Shown here in pieces: positions 8,643-16,804 of a stretch of 40,186 nucleotides of DNA. Position numbers and translations under genes: made by a program. Positions within the stretch are counted from its first letter, which is position 1; the number at the start of each line of letters is the position of its first letter. The stretch is from Anaerolineales bacterium UBA832 (lineage in GTDB: Bacteria; Chloroflexota; Anaerolineae; Anaerolineales; UBA11657). The DNA is taken from contig DBHI01000028.1 of NCBI GenBank assembly GCA_002296125.1, positions 1 to 40,186 of the forward strand, given 5' to 3'. The notes under the pieces are model-generated. The model had not been told where the DNA came from and did no database searches. It saw only the letters and a list, made by a program, of their open reading frames with translations.

Positions 8643-9719
8643 ATGTCATATTGTAAGATTACTAACATTTATAAATATTTATTTGTTTGTTGTATAGCAG
8701 CAAATATAACTATCGGATGTACTTTGGTAGATGATAGGGAAGTATCTAATGATTTGGTATTGACTCCAACTAAATCAATTTTTCAAGTAATGGTCATAGA
8801 CAATGGAGAAAATCATCATTTGTCTACTGATGTCTTAACAGTGGGACAAGCATTGATGCAGGCAGGTTTTACGATTTACGTTGCAGATAATGTGGATCCT
8901 CCAATGGATACATTGATTTCATCAGGACTTACTATCAATATTAAACGTGCGCGATCAATTAATATTTATGTTGATAACAAACTTATTGAAGCACGAACTC
9001 ATCATGATATTGTTTATGATGTATTGATTGAAAATGGTATCACATTATTAGGTAGAGATTTCACTGAACCATCTATTTCGTCAAAAGTTGATGCACAGAT
9101 TAGAGTATTTCGTGTTGTTGATGATTTTCAAATAGAATATCAACCAATTAGCTTTGATCAGCAATGGCAATCTCTATCTAATTTAGAAATTGATCGTACA
9201 AATGTTATTCAAAATGGTCGAGCTGGTGTTTTGGCACGTAGGTTTAGAAAACGTACTATTAATGGAAATTTATCGGAAGAAACATTGATCGATGAATGGG
9301 TTCATGTTGATTCAATACCCAGAATAATGGGTTATGGTACTAAAATTCCAACTAAAAGTGTTCAGACTGCAGATGGTACAGTGGAATATTGGCGTTCTAT
9401 TACTATGTTGGCTACTTCATATTCTCCTAGTAGAGCTGGAACACCAATTACTGCTCCTTGGTATGGACTTACAAGGACTGGAAAACCTCTTACAAAAGGT
9501 ATGGTTGCTGTTGATCCAAGATATATTCCACTAGGTACCAATTTGTATGTTACTGGATACGGATATGCTACTGCAGAAGATACGGGTAGTGGAATAAAAG
9601 GTTTAATGATTGATTTAGGATATGAAGATCATAATTATATATCTTGGCGATCGTATTTAACAGTATATTTGCTTACTCCAATTCCTCCAATTGATCAAAT
9701 TGTCTGGATATTACCATGA
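8643..9719 (+). CDS. DUF348/G5/3D-domain cell-wall protein (YabE/RpfB-like)
   Basis: From the ATG at 8643 the protein is 358 aa; an earlier in-frame start would lie inside the tRNA and is rejected. The N-terminus has a hydrophobic segment ending in GC26, possibly a lipobox but with an atypical Thr at -3. Two DUF348-like repeats follow (VLTVGQALMQAGF and HHDIVYDVLIENGITLL). Next is a G5-like segment (FRKRTINGNLSEETLIDEW), then a C-terminal 3D domain with its three Asp residues in AVDPRYIPLGT, AEDTGSGIKG and MIDLG. 3D domains are double-psi barrels related to MltA lytic transglycosylases, so the protein probably cleaves or binds peptidoglycan outside the membrane. The stop overlaps the ksgA start by 4 nt. 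The order 3D protein-ksgA recalls yabE-rnmV-ksgA of Bacillus, here without rnmV. Confidence 0.88.
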   Translation: MSYCKITNIYKYLFVCCIAANITIGCTLVDDREVSNDLVLTPTKSIFQVMVIDNGENHHLSTDVLTVGQALMQAGFTIYVADNVDPPMDTLISSGLTINIKRARSINIYVDNKLIEARTHHDIVYDVLIENGITLLGRDFTEPSISSKVDAQIRVFRVVDDFQIEYQPISFDQQWQSLSNLEIDRTNVIQNGRAGVLARRFRKRTINGNLSEETLIDEWVHVDSIPRIMGYGTKIPTKSVQTADGTVEYWRSITMLATSYSPSRAGTPITAPWYGLTRTGKPLTKGMVAVDPRYIPLGTNLYVTGYGYATAEDTGSGIKGLMIDLGYEDHNYISWRSYLTVYLLTPIPPIDQIVWILP

Positions 9720-10552
9720 GTAAGATACACATCAATTTATTGAAACATTTTAATGTTTATCCTAAAAAAAGTTTGGGGCAAAACTTTTTGTTTGAACCTG
9801 TATGGGTTCAAAATATTGTTGATGCAGCTCAATTAAAAACATCAGATGTGGTTTTGGAGATCGGATCTGGTACAGGAGTGTTAACTACTGAATTAGCAAA
9901 AAAGGTGAATAAGGTATTTTCAATTGAGATAGATGATAGATTAATACCAATTTTGAAAAATGTCGTAAGTGAATACAAAAATGTTCGATTGATACATGGA
10001 GACGTATTAGAGTATTCTATCAGTTCTTTATTAGATGAACTTTCATATGATAGATTTGTGGTGGTAGCTAATATTCCTTACTATATTACGGGTAAAATAT
10101 TACGCCATATTTTTCATGGTAGTTTAAGACCTAGTCATATGATATTGTTGGTTCAGAAGGAAGTTGCTCAACGCATGGCAGCTTTACCAGGGCAAATGAG
10201 TGTTTTGTCAGTTAGTGCTCAATTTTTTTCGCAGGTTGATATATTGAAATATGTTCCTGCTGGAGCGTTTTATCCTAAGCCAGATGTTGATTCAGCTTTA
10301 ATTGAGTTAGATGTTTTTGATGAAAATGATTTGATACATAATGATCCAGTTTTATATTTTCGTATAGTGAAAGCTGGATTTGGACAGAAAAGGAAACAAT
10401 TGCAAAATTCACTTACGAATGGTTTAGGAATTAACAAGGCACAAGTTGTGGAAGTTATATTGAATGTTGGTTTAGATCCTAAATGCAGGCCACAAACTTT
10501 GACTATTCAGGATTGGTCTAATCTTACTAATGCACTTGTAGATTTATTGTAA
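9716..10552 (+). CDS. ksgA: 16S rRNA (adenine(1518)-N6/adenine(1519)-N6)-dimethyltransferase
   Basis: The 278-aa protein carries the KsgA/RsmA hallmarks: SLGQNFL (19-25), SAM-binding motif I EIGSGTG (48-54), the acidic IEIDDRL strand end (about 70-76) and the catalytic NIPYY (119-123). The C-terminal helical domain (GFGQKRKQLQNSL) is also typical. It dimethylates two adjacent adenosines in the 3' hairpin of 16S rRNA and acts as a late small-subunit assembly checkpoint. The ATG overlaps the preceding TGA, so translation is probably coupled to the 3D-protein gene. Length is normal for the family. A hairpin follows, shared with the convergent ssrA gene. Confidence 0.96.
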   Translation: MSKIHINLLKHFNVYPKKSLGQNFLFEPVWVQNIVDAAQLKTSDVVLEIGSGTGVLTTELAKKVNKVFSIEIDDRLIPILKNVVSEYKNVRLIHGDVLEYSISSLLDELSYDRFVVVANIPYYITGKILRHIFHGSLRPSHMILLVQKEVAQRMAALPGQMSVLSVSAQFFSQVDILKYVPAGAFYPKPDVDSALIELDVFDENDLIHNDPVLYFRIVKAGFGQKRKQLQNSLTNGLGINKAQVVEVILNVGLDPKCRPQTLTIQDWSNLTNALVDLL

Positions 10553-10582
10553 CAAGTATATATCTACCTTGTATACTATATA

Positions 10583-10618
10583 AGTAAAAACTCCTACTGA
10601 ATTGTAGAAGTTTTTACT
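10583..10618. terminator. Bidirectional terminator between ksgA and ssrA
   Basis: AGTAAAAACTCCTAC (10583-10597) pairs with GTAGAAGTTTTTACT (10604-10618) with one mismatch and a 6-base loop. It has T-runs on both strands inside the stem. It sits between the convergent ends of ksgA and ssrA. Confidence 0.7.
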
Positions 10619-10622
10619 GCTT

Positions 10623-11013
10623 TGGTGGAGATGCCGAGAATCGAACTCGGGTCCGAAAGGATTGATTGCTAAACATCTACGAGCGTAGTTGGTCTATTTG
10701 ATTTTCATCGGAAAATCCCCGATCAACAGGGTAAGTAACCGATAAAGTCGCTTGTTCTTTCGCACATTTAGCGGCATCGTGTGCGGCACATCAGCATAAG
10801 TGACGCCCAAGCTTCTTTCGGCTGATGTCGATTGAAGAGGACGGATTTTCATTAAGGAAAATCTACTCTTAGGTTAACTGTGTTTATGCAGCTAGCGGAA
10901 GAGCGTTATAGGCTTTATTTTTGCCTGTTATATTGTTGCGCTGATTTATCGAGTTCGGCGCCTCTCGGCTCGCAGTTCAACAACAGCCTCCTCCGTCGAA
11001 GCCTGTCATCCCC
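10623..11013 (-). ncRNA. ssrA: Transfer-messenger RNA (tmRNA)
   Basis: Read on the minus strand, the 5' end GGGGATG (11007-11013) pairs with CATCTCC near the 3' end, including the G3-U70 wobble that marks alanine identity. The 3' end carries an encoded CCA (10623-10625). The T arm CCGAGTTCGATTCTCGG and the downstream CAGGCTTCGACGG of the D-arm region are diagnostic. The tag frame spans 10925 to 10884: resume codon GGC, then GKNKAYNALPLAA and TAA. The C-terminal LAA is the usual ClpXP/protease recognition end. With SmpB it rescues ribosomes stalled on truncated mRNA. It lies directly downstream of smpB on the same strand. Its own -10 box TATAAT is at 11023-11028. Confidence 0.96.
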
Positions 11014-11022
11014 ATGTCGATA

Positions 11023-11028
11023 ATTATA
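11023..11028 (-). promoter_or_regulatory. -10 box of ssrA
   Basis: On the minus strand TATAAT lies 9 bases upstream of the mature tmRNA 5' end, so transcription could begin at or next to it. No convincing -35 box is visible, and read-through from smpB is also possible. Confidence 0.4.
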
Positions 11029-11096
11029 TCATGTGAGAAATTTAAGGATTATAAACAATTTGTGATAAATAGTTTCTAAGTTTGTGACAATGGATG

Positions 11097-11561
11097 TTAT
11101 CTTCGTCGTCCTAATTGTCGTTGTATAGATCTTTTAGTTTCTCTTTCTGCTATGGCTGCCCGTTTGTCATACTTGCGTTTTCCCTTAGCTATAGCAATTT
11201 CAACTTTGGCACGCCCATTTTTTAAATACATTTTAGTAGGAATAATTGTCATATTGGCTTCTCTAGTTTTGGATATAAGTTTGTTGATTTCACGTTTATG
11301 TAATAATAGTTTTCTTGGCCTTATAGGATTATGGTTTTCAGAATGTGCCATAATATATGGTGATATATGAGTATTTTGTAGCCATAATTCATTCTTTATA
11401 ATATTAACAAATGCATCTCGGAGTTGTACATTTCCTGATCGTGCTGATTTTATTTCAGTTCCTAACAGAGATATACCTGCTTCAAATGTTTCCATTAATT
11501 GATAGTTGAACTTAGCCTTTCGATTAACTGCTATTATTTTGGTGTTATGTGTTTTGATCAT
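11097..11561 (-). CDS. smpB: SsrA-binding protein SmpB
   Basis: The 154-aa protein contains AGISLLGTEIKSARSGNVQLRD, the signature strand and loop of SmpB that contacts the tmRNA D arm. It also has the KREINKL and PTKMYLKNGRAKVEIAIAKGKRKYDKR segments of the OB-fold core, and a basic C-terminal tail that reads the empty mRNA channel. I chose the ATG at 11561; a TTG eight codons upstream would give 162 aa but has no better ribosome-binding site. SmpB delivers alanyl-tmRNA to stalled ribosomes. ssrA follows 83 bases downstream, so the two partners are adjacent and probably co-expressed. Confidence 0.95.
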   Translation of the reverse strand: MIKTHNTKIIAVNRKAKFNYQLMETFEAGISLLGTEIKSARSGNVQLRDAFVNIIKNELWLQNTHISPYIMAHSENHNPIRPRKLLLHKREINKLISKTREANMTIIPTKMYLKNGRAKVEIAIAKGKRKYDKRAAIAERETKRSIQRQLGRRR

Positions 11562-11626
11562 TAGAATGTGAGAAATTGCTTGCAAAAAATTTGTTAAGTA
11601 AGTGAATGCTATAGTAATTTATTTGC

Positions 11627-12820
11627 TCATTTGAAAATTTTACCTATATTTATTTTATTGCGTTTTCTAATTGCATTTCTATTCTTATTAATAACAAGTT
11701 TTTCGTAATGATTATATAGTTGTGAAGATGTATGATTTATGTCATATTGTTTGGAAGTTTCAATGGCGCCTTTTGACAATCTGTTTCTAAAATCTTTATC
11801 AAGCATTAGTCTTACAAGTTTAGCAGTAAAATCTTCTATATTGTTTTTACATAACATTCCATTTGTTCCATCTTCGATTATATCACCAACGCCAGGTGAA
11901 TCTATGCCAATGGCAGGTAATCCTACTGCCATACCCTCAATAATTGATAATGGATGAACTTCTGATACTGAGGGAGTGATAAATGCGTCTGCCATGTTGA
12001 GGTATCCTGACACAGCATTATAAGCTGCTTTTCCAGTAAATCGTACAAGATTAGTTATGTTTACTCTGTCACACCAATCTCGCAAATTATCAAATTCACT
12101 TCCTTCTCCCACTATTATAAGCTTTAGGTTTTCTATTGCTGATTGAGCTCCAGCAAAAGCTCTGAGCATCATAGTAAGACTTTTCTCTGGACTTAGTCTG
12201 CCAACATAAATGAGTACTAGATCATTTGGATTAAGTCCAATCTCTTCTCTATTAAACAACTCTTTAGATGGACTAAATTTGTTAATATCTACGCCATTAG
12301 GAACAATTTTTATGTTTGCATCTACACCATAAGATCTTAACAGAGTTTTGAGACTAGGTGATGGTGCAATTACTAGATCGCATTGCTTGCAAAAACTCGG
12401 AAGAAAAGCTTGTAAAAATGCTTCAGGAATTGCTTCTGGCAAATGAGGGAGATATGCTTGAGCGTACAAGTCGTAGCGCGTGTGATTGGTAAATACAATT
12501 GGTATATTGTTGTTTTGACAATATCTTAGTGCTAGTCTTCCACTAGCAAATGGATGATGGACATGAGCTATATTAACTGTTGAAAGCAGTTCTTGAGCAG
12601 TCTTGTTATATCGAAAAGAAAGATTGTATCCGGTATCAGACAGAGGTACAGCTGGTGATCTTATGATGTTATCTTCTTCGTCAACATAATCTTGTCCACC
12701 AAAAGTAAATACCATCACTTCGTTTCCAACTGATTCCAAAGCTATTTTGTTAAGTGAAACATGATTAGTGACTCCACTGATATATGGTTTATAAGTATCT
12801 GTTAGCATTCCAATACGCAT
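11627..12820 (-). CDS. GT4-family glycosyltransferase
   Basis: The 397-aa protein has the two Rossmann domains of the GT-B fold. The N-terminus MRIGMLTDTYKPYISGVTNHV is the usual acceptor-domain start of family 4. The C-terminal half has YVGRLSPEKSL (sugar-nucleotide phosphate site) and the acidic SEVHPLSIIEGMAVGLPAIG (E-x7-E type motif). There is no signal peptide; such enzymes work at the cytoplasmic membrane face with nucleotide sugars. Relatives include PimB-type mannosyltransferases and diacylglycerol glucosyltransferases, so a role in glycolipid synthesis is a reasonable guess. It begins only 5 bases after the lipoprotein HtrA gene, so the pair is an operon. The acceptor and sugar are not predictable from sequence. 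Confidence 0.85.
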   Translation of the reverse strand: MRIGMLTDTYKPYISGVTNHVSLNKIALESVGNEVMVFTFGGQDYVDEEDNIIRSPAVPLSDTGYNLSFRYNKTAQELLSTVNIAHVHHPFASGRLALRYCQNNNIPIVFTNHTRYDLYAQAYLPHLPEAIPEAFLQAFLPSFCKQCDLVIAPSPSLKTLLRSYGVDANIKIVPNGVDINKFSPSKELFNREEIGLNPNDLVLIYVGRLSPEKSLTMMLRAFAGAQSAIENLKLIIVGEGSEFDNLRDWCDRVNITNLVRFTGKAAYNAVSGYLNMADAFITPSVSEVHPLSIIEGMAVGLPAIGIDSPGVGDIIEDGTNGMLCKNNIEDFTAKLVRLMLDKDFRNRLSKGAIETSKQYDINHTSSQLYNHYEKLVINKNRNAIRKRNKINIGKIFK

Positions 12821-12825
12821 TTTAT

Positions 12826-14079
12826 TTACTTTCCTGGTCTTGGGTCTAGAATGACTTCGATTGGAATTATTGTATTATCTCTTAGAACCTTTAATACTAT
12901 AGTGTCTTTTGGTTGAGTATATTTGACGAGATAGCTTATAACATCGTCAGAAGTTTGTACTTCAGTTTCGTTAATGCTAACTACTATGTCTCCACCTATG
13001 GTTATAGTTCCACCTGACACTTCTATGTTTTTTTGACTATCTCTTAGACCAGAATTGGCAGCTGGACTGTCATCAAAGACATTGATTATCAGTGCTCCTC
13101 TTTGTTTTAGATCTAAATTCATAGCATCTATGATATCGAGTGATATATTACTCAAAGTAACACCTAGCCAAGGGTAAATATATGTTCCATTTGCAATTAT
13201 ATTTGGCACAACCATTTTCACTATATTCACTGGTACTGCAAAACCTACTCCAGAAGATGATCTTGATTGCGACAAAATCATTGTGTTGACTCCCAAAACC
13301 TCACCGTTTGAGTTTAGTAGAGGACCTCCAGAATTTCCTGGATTAATCGCTGCGTCTGTTTGTATCATTTCAGGAATAGAAAAGGCACTGTTACCTGATC
13401 TCATGGTGCGTCCTACGGCACTGACCACTCCAGCAGTGAGTGACCAAGTTTGTCCAAATGGATTTCCAATGGTTATAGCTCTTTGTCCAATAAATGTGTT
13501 GTCTGAATTACCTAATTGTACTGGATACAGTATGGAGGGGTCAGAAAGTACTTTAATAACTGCAAGATCACTATCTGGATCACCACCTATGTATTTTGCT
13601 TTGACAGTTAATCCATCTATAAAACTTACTTCTAAAACTTCGGCATTTTCCACTACATGGTAGTTAGTTACTATGTGACCTTCTTTGTCATAAACAAAAC
13701 CAGATCCTTCTCCTCTTTCAAAATACTGTTCCGGTTCGTCTGGAATACCAAAATTAAAACCAAAACTATCTGGAATATTTTGGTTGGAGGGTACATCCAT
13801 TTCTTTGGTAATATTAATATGTACTACTGATGGAGCTACACTACTAAATATGTTATTTAGCAATCTTTCTTCACTATCAGTATTTTCGAGATCTATAATT
13901 GTATTTTTTGGTGTTAACTTTGTAGGTGAGGAAGAAGTGTCTGTTTTATTTAGTTCATTATTATTTTTTCTCAAATCTTCAATTTGATTAATCTTGTTGT
14001 TTGTGCATCCGAAGATCAAAGATGCAAATAAGATAATTAATATTATGAATTTGACAGAAAGATTGTTAATCTTGAACAT
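12826..14079 (-). CDS. HtrA/DegP-family serine protease, lipoprotein
   Basis: The chosen ATG at 14079 has GGAG with good spacing; a start six codons upstream would include the ribosome-binding site. The 417-aa protein has a hydrophobic signal segment ending in lipobox LIFGC (C25), so it is predicted to be lipid-anchored outside the membrane. A Ser/Thr/Asn-rich linker leads to a trypsin-like domain with triad H141 (TNYHVV), D171 (DSDLAVI) and S250 (GNSGGPL). One PDZ domain follows (about 300-415). HtrA proteases degrade or refold misfolded envelope proteins. The gene leads a unit with the GT4 gene. A second, differently anchored HtrA lies near 28 kb. Confidence 0.93.
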   Translation of the reverse strand: MFKINNLSVKFIILIILFASLIFGCTNNKINQIEDLRKNNNELNKTDTSSSPTKLTPKNTIIDLENTDSEERLLNNIFSSVAPSVVHINITKEMDVPSNQNIPDSFGFNFGIPDEPEQYFERGEGSGFVYDKEGHIVTNYHVVENAEVLEVSFIDGLTVKAKYIGGDPDSDLAVIKVLSDPSILYPVQLGNSDNTFIGQRAITIGNPFGQTWSLTAGVVSAVGRTMRSGNSAFSIPEMIQTDAAINPGNSGGPLLNSNGEVLGVNTMILSQSRSSSGVGFAVPVNIVKMVVPNIIANGTYIYPWLGVTLSNISLDIIDAMNLDLKQRGALIINVFDDSPAANSGLRDSQKNIEVSGGTITIGGDIVVSINETEVQTSDDVISYLVKYTQPKDTIVLKVLRDNTIIPIEVILDPRPGK

Positions 14080-14198
14080 TTTTTCTCCTGTTATCAATAT
14101 AAATACTGCTATTATGATAAGGGACTAACATTAATATAATACAAGATTTTTGGATAGTTTGTTTTAAATTATATGTATCTTTTGGAAGTATTTTAAAT

Positions 14199-14234
14199 AC
14201 CACGAACTAATTACTTTAGTAATTAGTTCGTGGT
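14199..14234. terminator. Perfect 16-bp hairpin upstream of htrA
   Basis: ACCACGAACTAATTAC (14199-14214) is exactly complementary to GTAATTAGTTCGTGGT (14219-14234), with a TTTA loop. It lies between acpP and htrA, both on the minus strand. No U-tract follows on either strand. It could be a terminator, a processing site or an operator. Confidence 0.5.
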
Positions 14235-14276
14235 GTATTGAAATGAATTAAATTAGTGTACTTTTTCAACAGGACT

Positions 14277-14320
14277 CTTACAAACTAATACTAGTGTAGT
14301 AGAAATTGATTAGTTGTAAG
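14277..14320 (-). terminator. Hairpin just downstream of acpP
   Basis: CTTACAAACTAAT (14277-14289) pairs with ATTAGTTGTAAG (14309-14320) over 12 bp with one bulge and a 19-base loop. It begins 16 bases after the acpP stop and probably ends or stabilises that transcript. Together with the hairpin at 14199 it fills much of the 257-base gap between acpP and htrA, in which I see no gene. Confidence 0.5.
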
Positions 14321-14336
14321 CTTTCTTTTAGTTGAT

Positions 14337-14573
14337 TTATCGCATATTAGTGTCGATATAAGAAACTGCTTCACCTACAGTAGTGATCTTTTGAGCTTCT
14401 TCATCAGACACTTCTCCTCCAAACTTGTCTTCGAAGGCCATAATTAACTCAACAAGATCTAATGAATCTGCACCTAAATCTTCCCTAAAACGTGAATCAA
14501 GACTTATACTATCTGAATCTACATCTAGTAATTCAACTATTATCCCTTTTACATCTTCAAGTGTATCTGACAT
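14337..14573 (-). CDS. acpP: Acyl carrier protein
   Basis: The 78-aa acidic protein has the 4'-phosphopantetheine attachment motif GADSLDLVELIM with S37 as the modified serine. Length and the four-helix pattern match AcpP. It carries growing acyl chains as thioesters in fatty-acid synthesis. It has a GAGGT ribosome-binding site and its own strong promoter, and it is flanked by hairpins. No fab genes are adjacent, so it is a stand-alone copy. It is divergent from fni, with the two promoters facing each other in a 157-base gap. Confidence 0.95.
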   Translation of the reverse strand: MSDTLEDVKGIIVELLDVDSDSISLDSRFREDLGADSLDLVELIMAFEDKFGGEVSDEEAQKITTVGEAVSYIDTNMR

Positions 14574-14616
14574 GTTTTTACCTCATTTAAACTCTTATAC
14601 TTTTGTTATCGCGGGA

Positions 14617-14644
14617 ATTTTAATACTTCACATGCGATTGTCAA
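14617..14644 (-). promoter_or_regulatory. Sigma-70-type promoter for acpP
   Basis: On the minus strand, TTGACA (14639-14644) and TAAAAT (14617-14622) are separated by 16 bases. Transcription would start near 14610, about 35 bases before the acpP ATG. Confidence 0.75.
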
Positions 14645-14669
14645 GGCCACTTACGATTATTTTCTAAGA

Positions 14670-14698
14670 TTGACATACAATACCCTGACTGATAATAT
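14670..14698 (+). promoter_or_regulatory. Sigma-70-type promoter for the fni operon
   Basis: TTGACA (14670-14675) and TAATAT (14693-14698) are 17 bases apart. Transcription would start near 14705, 26 bases before the fni ATG. Its -35 box lies only 25 bases from that of the divergent acpP promoter. Confidence 0.75.
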
Positions 14699-14730
14699 GT
14701 GTCATACTACGATATTTGGAACACCAAAAT

Positions 14731-15771
14731 ATGAAAGAAGTTACGACTGCTGACAGAAAGGATGATCATATTCGGATAAACTTAGAAGAAAATGTCCAGT
14801 TTAATTCAATTAGTAATGGATTAGATAAATTGTACTTTGTACATAATTCAGTACCTGAGACTAATATGTCTCAGATTGATACTAGTATAGATATATTTGG
14901 CAAGGAATTAAGGATGCCATTACTTATATCATGTATGACTGGTGGGACTGACAAATCTGGTAATATAAATCGAATTTTAGCTGAGGTAGCACAGCAAATG
15001 GGTATTGGATTAGGTCTTGGTTCAATGCGTGTCGTTCTTGAAGACCATGAAAAGATTGATAGTTTTTGTTTGAGAGAACTTGCTCCGGATATTCTATTGT
15101 TAGCCAATATAGGTGCTGTTCAATTAAATTATGGTGTAACAGTAGATGATTGTCGTCAACTAGTTGATTTGTCTGAATCTGATGCACTTGTCCTGCATTT
15201 TAATCCTCTGCAAGAGGCTGTTCAAGACGAAGGACAAACCAATTTTAGTGGTCTATTAAATAAAATAGAGCATTTATGTAATGAGTTTAGTCGTGATTCA
15301 ATACCTGTAATAGCTAAAGAAGTTGGTTGGGGATTTTCGGAACAAGTTTGCAAGAAATTGTCAGAGGTGGGTATATCAGCTATTGACGTAGCTGGTGCAG
15401 GGGGCACTTCGTGGAGTCAGGTTGAGATGTACAGATCTGATGATGAATCCAACAAAAAGGTTGCTTCAGTATTTGAAAATTGGGGTATATCTACTGTTGA
15501 AGCTATCTTAAATGCAGGCAAAGGTGCTCCAGATATTCCATGTATTGCTTCGGGTGGTTTAAGGAATGGATTAGAGATGGCAAAATGTTTGTCTCTAGGT
15601 GCATCACTTGCGGGAATGGCTCACCCTTTCTTAGTTGCAGCTATGAATTCACCAGAACGTCTAATGAGTACAATATATGAGATAGAACAACAATTGCGAG
15701 TTGCTATGTTTTGTACTGGATCTTCTGATATTGAAAACTTGAAAAAACAAATATTAATTGACAAAAAATGA
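14731..15771 (+). CDS. fni: Type 2 isopentenyl-diphosphate delta-isomerase (FMN-dependent)
   Basis: The ATG at 14731 gives 346 aa; a TTG five codons upstream is less likely. RKDDHI (9-14) is the N-terminal signature of IDI-2. LLISCMTGGT, the central NPLQE segment and the phosphate-binding glycine stretches IDVAGAGGTSW and IASGGLRNG, typical of FMN-binding TIM barrels, are also present. It interconverts IPP and DMAPP using reduced FMN. The gene overlaps the polyprenyl synthase start by 4 nt (ATGA), giving an operon that makes both building blocks and the long-chain product for quinones, carriers or isoprenoid lipids. Confidence 0.95.
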   Translation: MKEVTTADRKDDHIRINLEENVQFNSISNGLDKLYFVHNSVPETNMSQIDTSIDIFGKELRMPLLISCMTGGTDKSGNINRILAEVAQQMGIGLGLGSMRVVLEDHEKIDSFCLRELAPDILLLANIGAVQLNYGVTVDDCRQLVDLSESDALVLHFNPLQEAVQDEGQTNFSGLLNKIEHLCNEFSRDSIPVIAKEVGWGFSEQVCKKLSEVGISAIDVAGAGGTSWSQVEMYRSDDESNKKVASVFENWGISTVEAILNAGKGAPDIPCIASGGLRNGLEMAKCLSLGASLAGMAHPFLVAAMNSPERLMSTIYEIEQQLRVAMFCTGSSDIENLKKQILIDKK

Positions 15772-16784
15772 GTTTTGACAAAAGTTTTAGTTCATTAGAA
15801 GTATATATTTCTTTTGTTAGGGATGCTATTGCTAGTGAAGTATTGACATCCGTTAATGATACTGATTTGATTAGACGGATGATTGCATATCATATGGGAT
15901 TGGATGCAAGTAATTCTAATGATCATATAACTGGTAAACACATACGCCCCTTGTTAACACTTTTATGTGCTGATGGTTCAGGTGGATCATGGAGATTAGC
16001 AAAATCATTGTCTGTTGCCGTTGAATTAGTGCACAATTTTTCATTAATTCATGATGATATACAGGATGAGAGTATTCTTCGTAGAGGTAGAGATACAGTT
16101 TGGCACAAGTGGGGTGCTGCTCAAGCAATAAATGCTGGTGATGCTCTATTTGCTTTATCTCATTTGATTGTTGAGAAAGATGAAAACTTAAGTGTGGAAT
16201 GTAGATTAGAAGCTTTACATATCATTGATGATGCTTGTTTGTCGCTGATATCTGGGCAAACTCTTGATTTAGAGTTCGAAGATCTGGATTCAATCAGCAT
16301 AGAACAGTATTTGAACATGATAGGTGGTAAAACTGGCGCATTGATTGGTGCTGCTACCGAATTAGGAGCATTGTTTTCAGGAGTTTCAAAAGAACACCAG
16401 AGAAATTATCGCGAGTTTGGATATCAACTTGGAATTGCTTATCAAGTGAGAGATGATATGTTGGGAATATGGGGTGAAGTTGAAAAAACTGGCAAAATGG
16501 TGGGTGATGATTTTCATTCTCGCAAAAAAACTCTTCCAATTGTTATGGGTTTGGAGCGTTCTGATAAGTTGCGTAGAATGTATAATCAAGCAAATTCAGA
16601 TCATCTTGTGTTTGAGGATGTTGTTCAAATCTTAGAAGAAACAGATGTAGTGGAAGACATAAAACATTTTGAATTTAATGAAGTGGAAAAGACTTTGTCT
16701 AAATTGTCTAATGCATGCCCACGTGGTTATGCTGGTCAAGCATTAGATGATTTGGTGAGAAATTTGTTGGGTCGTTCTTACTAG
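15768..16784 (+). CDS. Polyprenyl (geranylgeranyl-type) diphosphate synthase
   Basis: The 338-aa trans-prenyltransferase has the first Asp-rich motif DDIQD (96-100) followed by RRGRDTVW. The second region is VRDDMLGIWG (229-233), where the final Asp of DDxxD is Gly, a common variant in this family. GKHIRPLL (57-64) and GGKTG (187-190) are also family landmarks. It condenses IPP with allylic diphosphates; chain length cannot be fixed from sequence, and GGPP or a longer quinone side chain is possible. Translation is coupled to fni. A minus-strand rhomboid gene is convergent 20 bases beyond the stop. Confidence 0.92.
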   Translation: MSFDKSFSSLEVYISFVRDAIASEVLTSVNDTDLIRRMIAYHMGLDASNSNDHITGKHIRPLLTLLCADGSGGSWRLAKSLSVAVELVHNFSLIHDDIQDESILRRGRDTVWHKWGAAQAINAGDALFALSHLIVEKDENLSVECRLEALHIIDDACLSLISGQTLDLEFEDLDSISIEQYLNMIGGKTGALIGAATELGALFSGVSKEHQRNYREFGYQLGIAYQVRDDMLGIWGEVEKTGKMVGDDFHSRKKTLPIVMGLERSDKLRRMYNQANSDHLVFEDVVQILEETDVVEDIKHFEFNEVEKTLSKLSNACPRGYAGQALDDLVRNLLGRSY

Positions 16785-16804
16785 AAAAGTTGTGATTATT
16801 CTAG

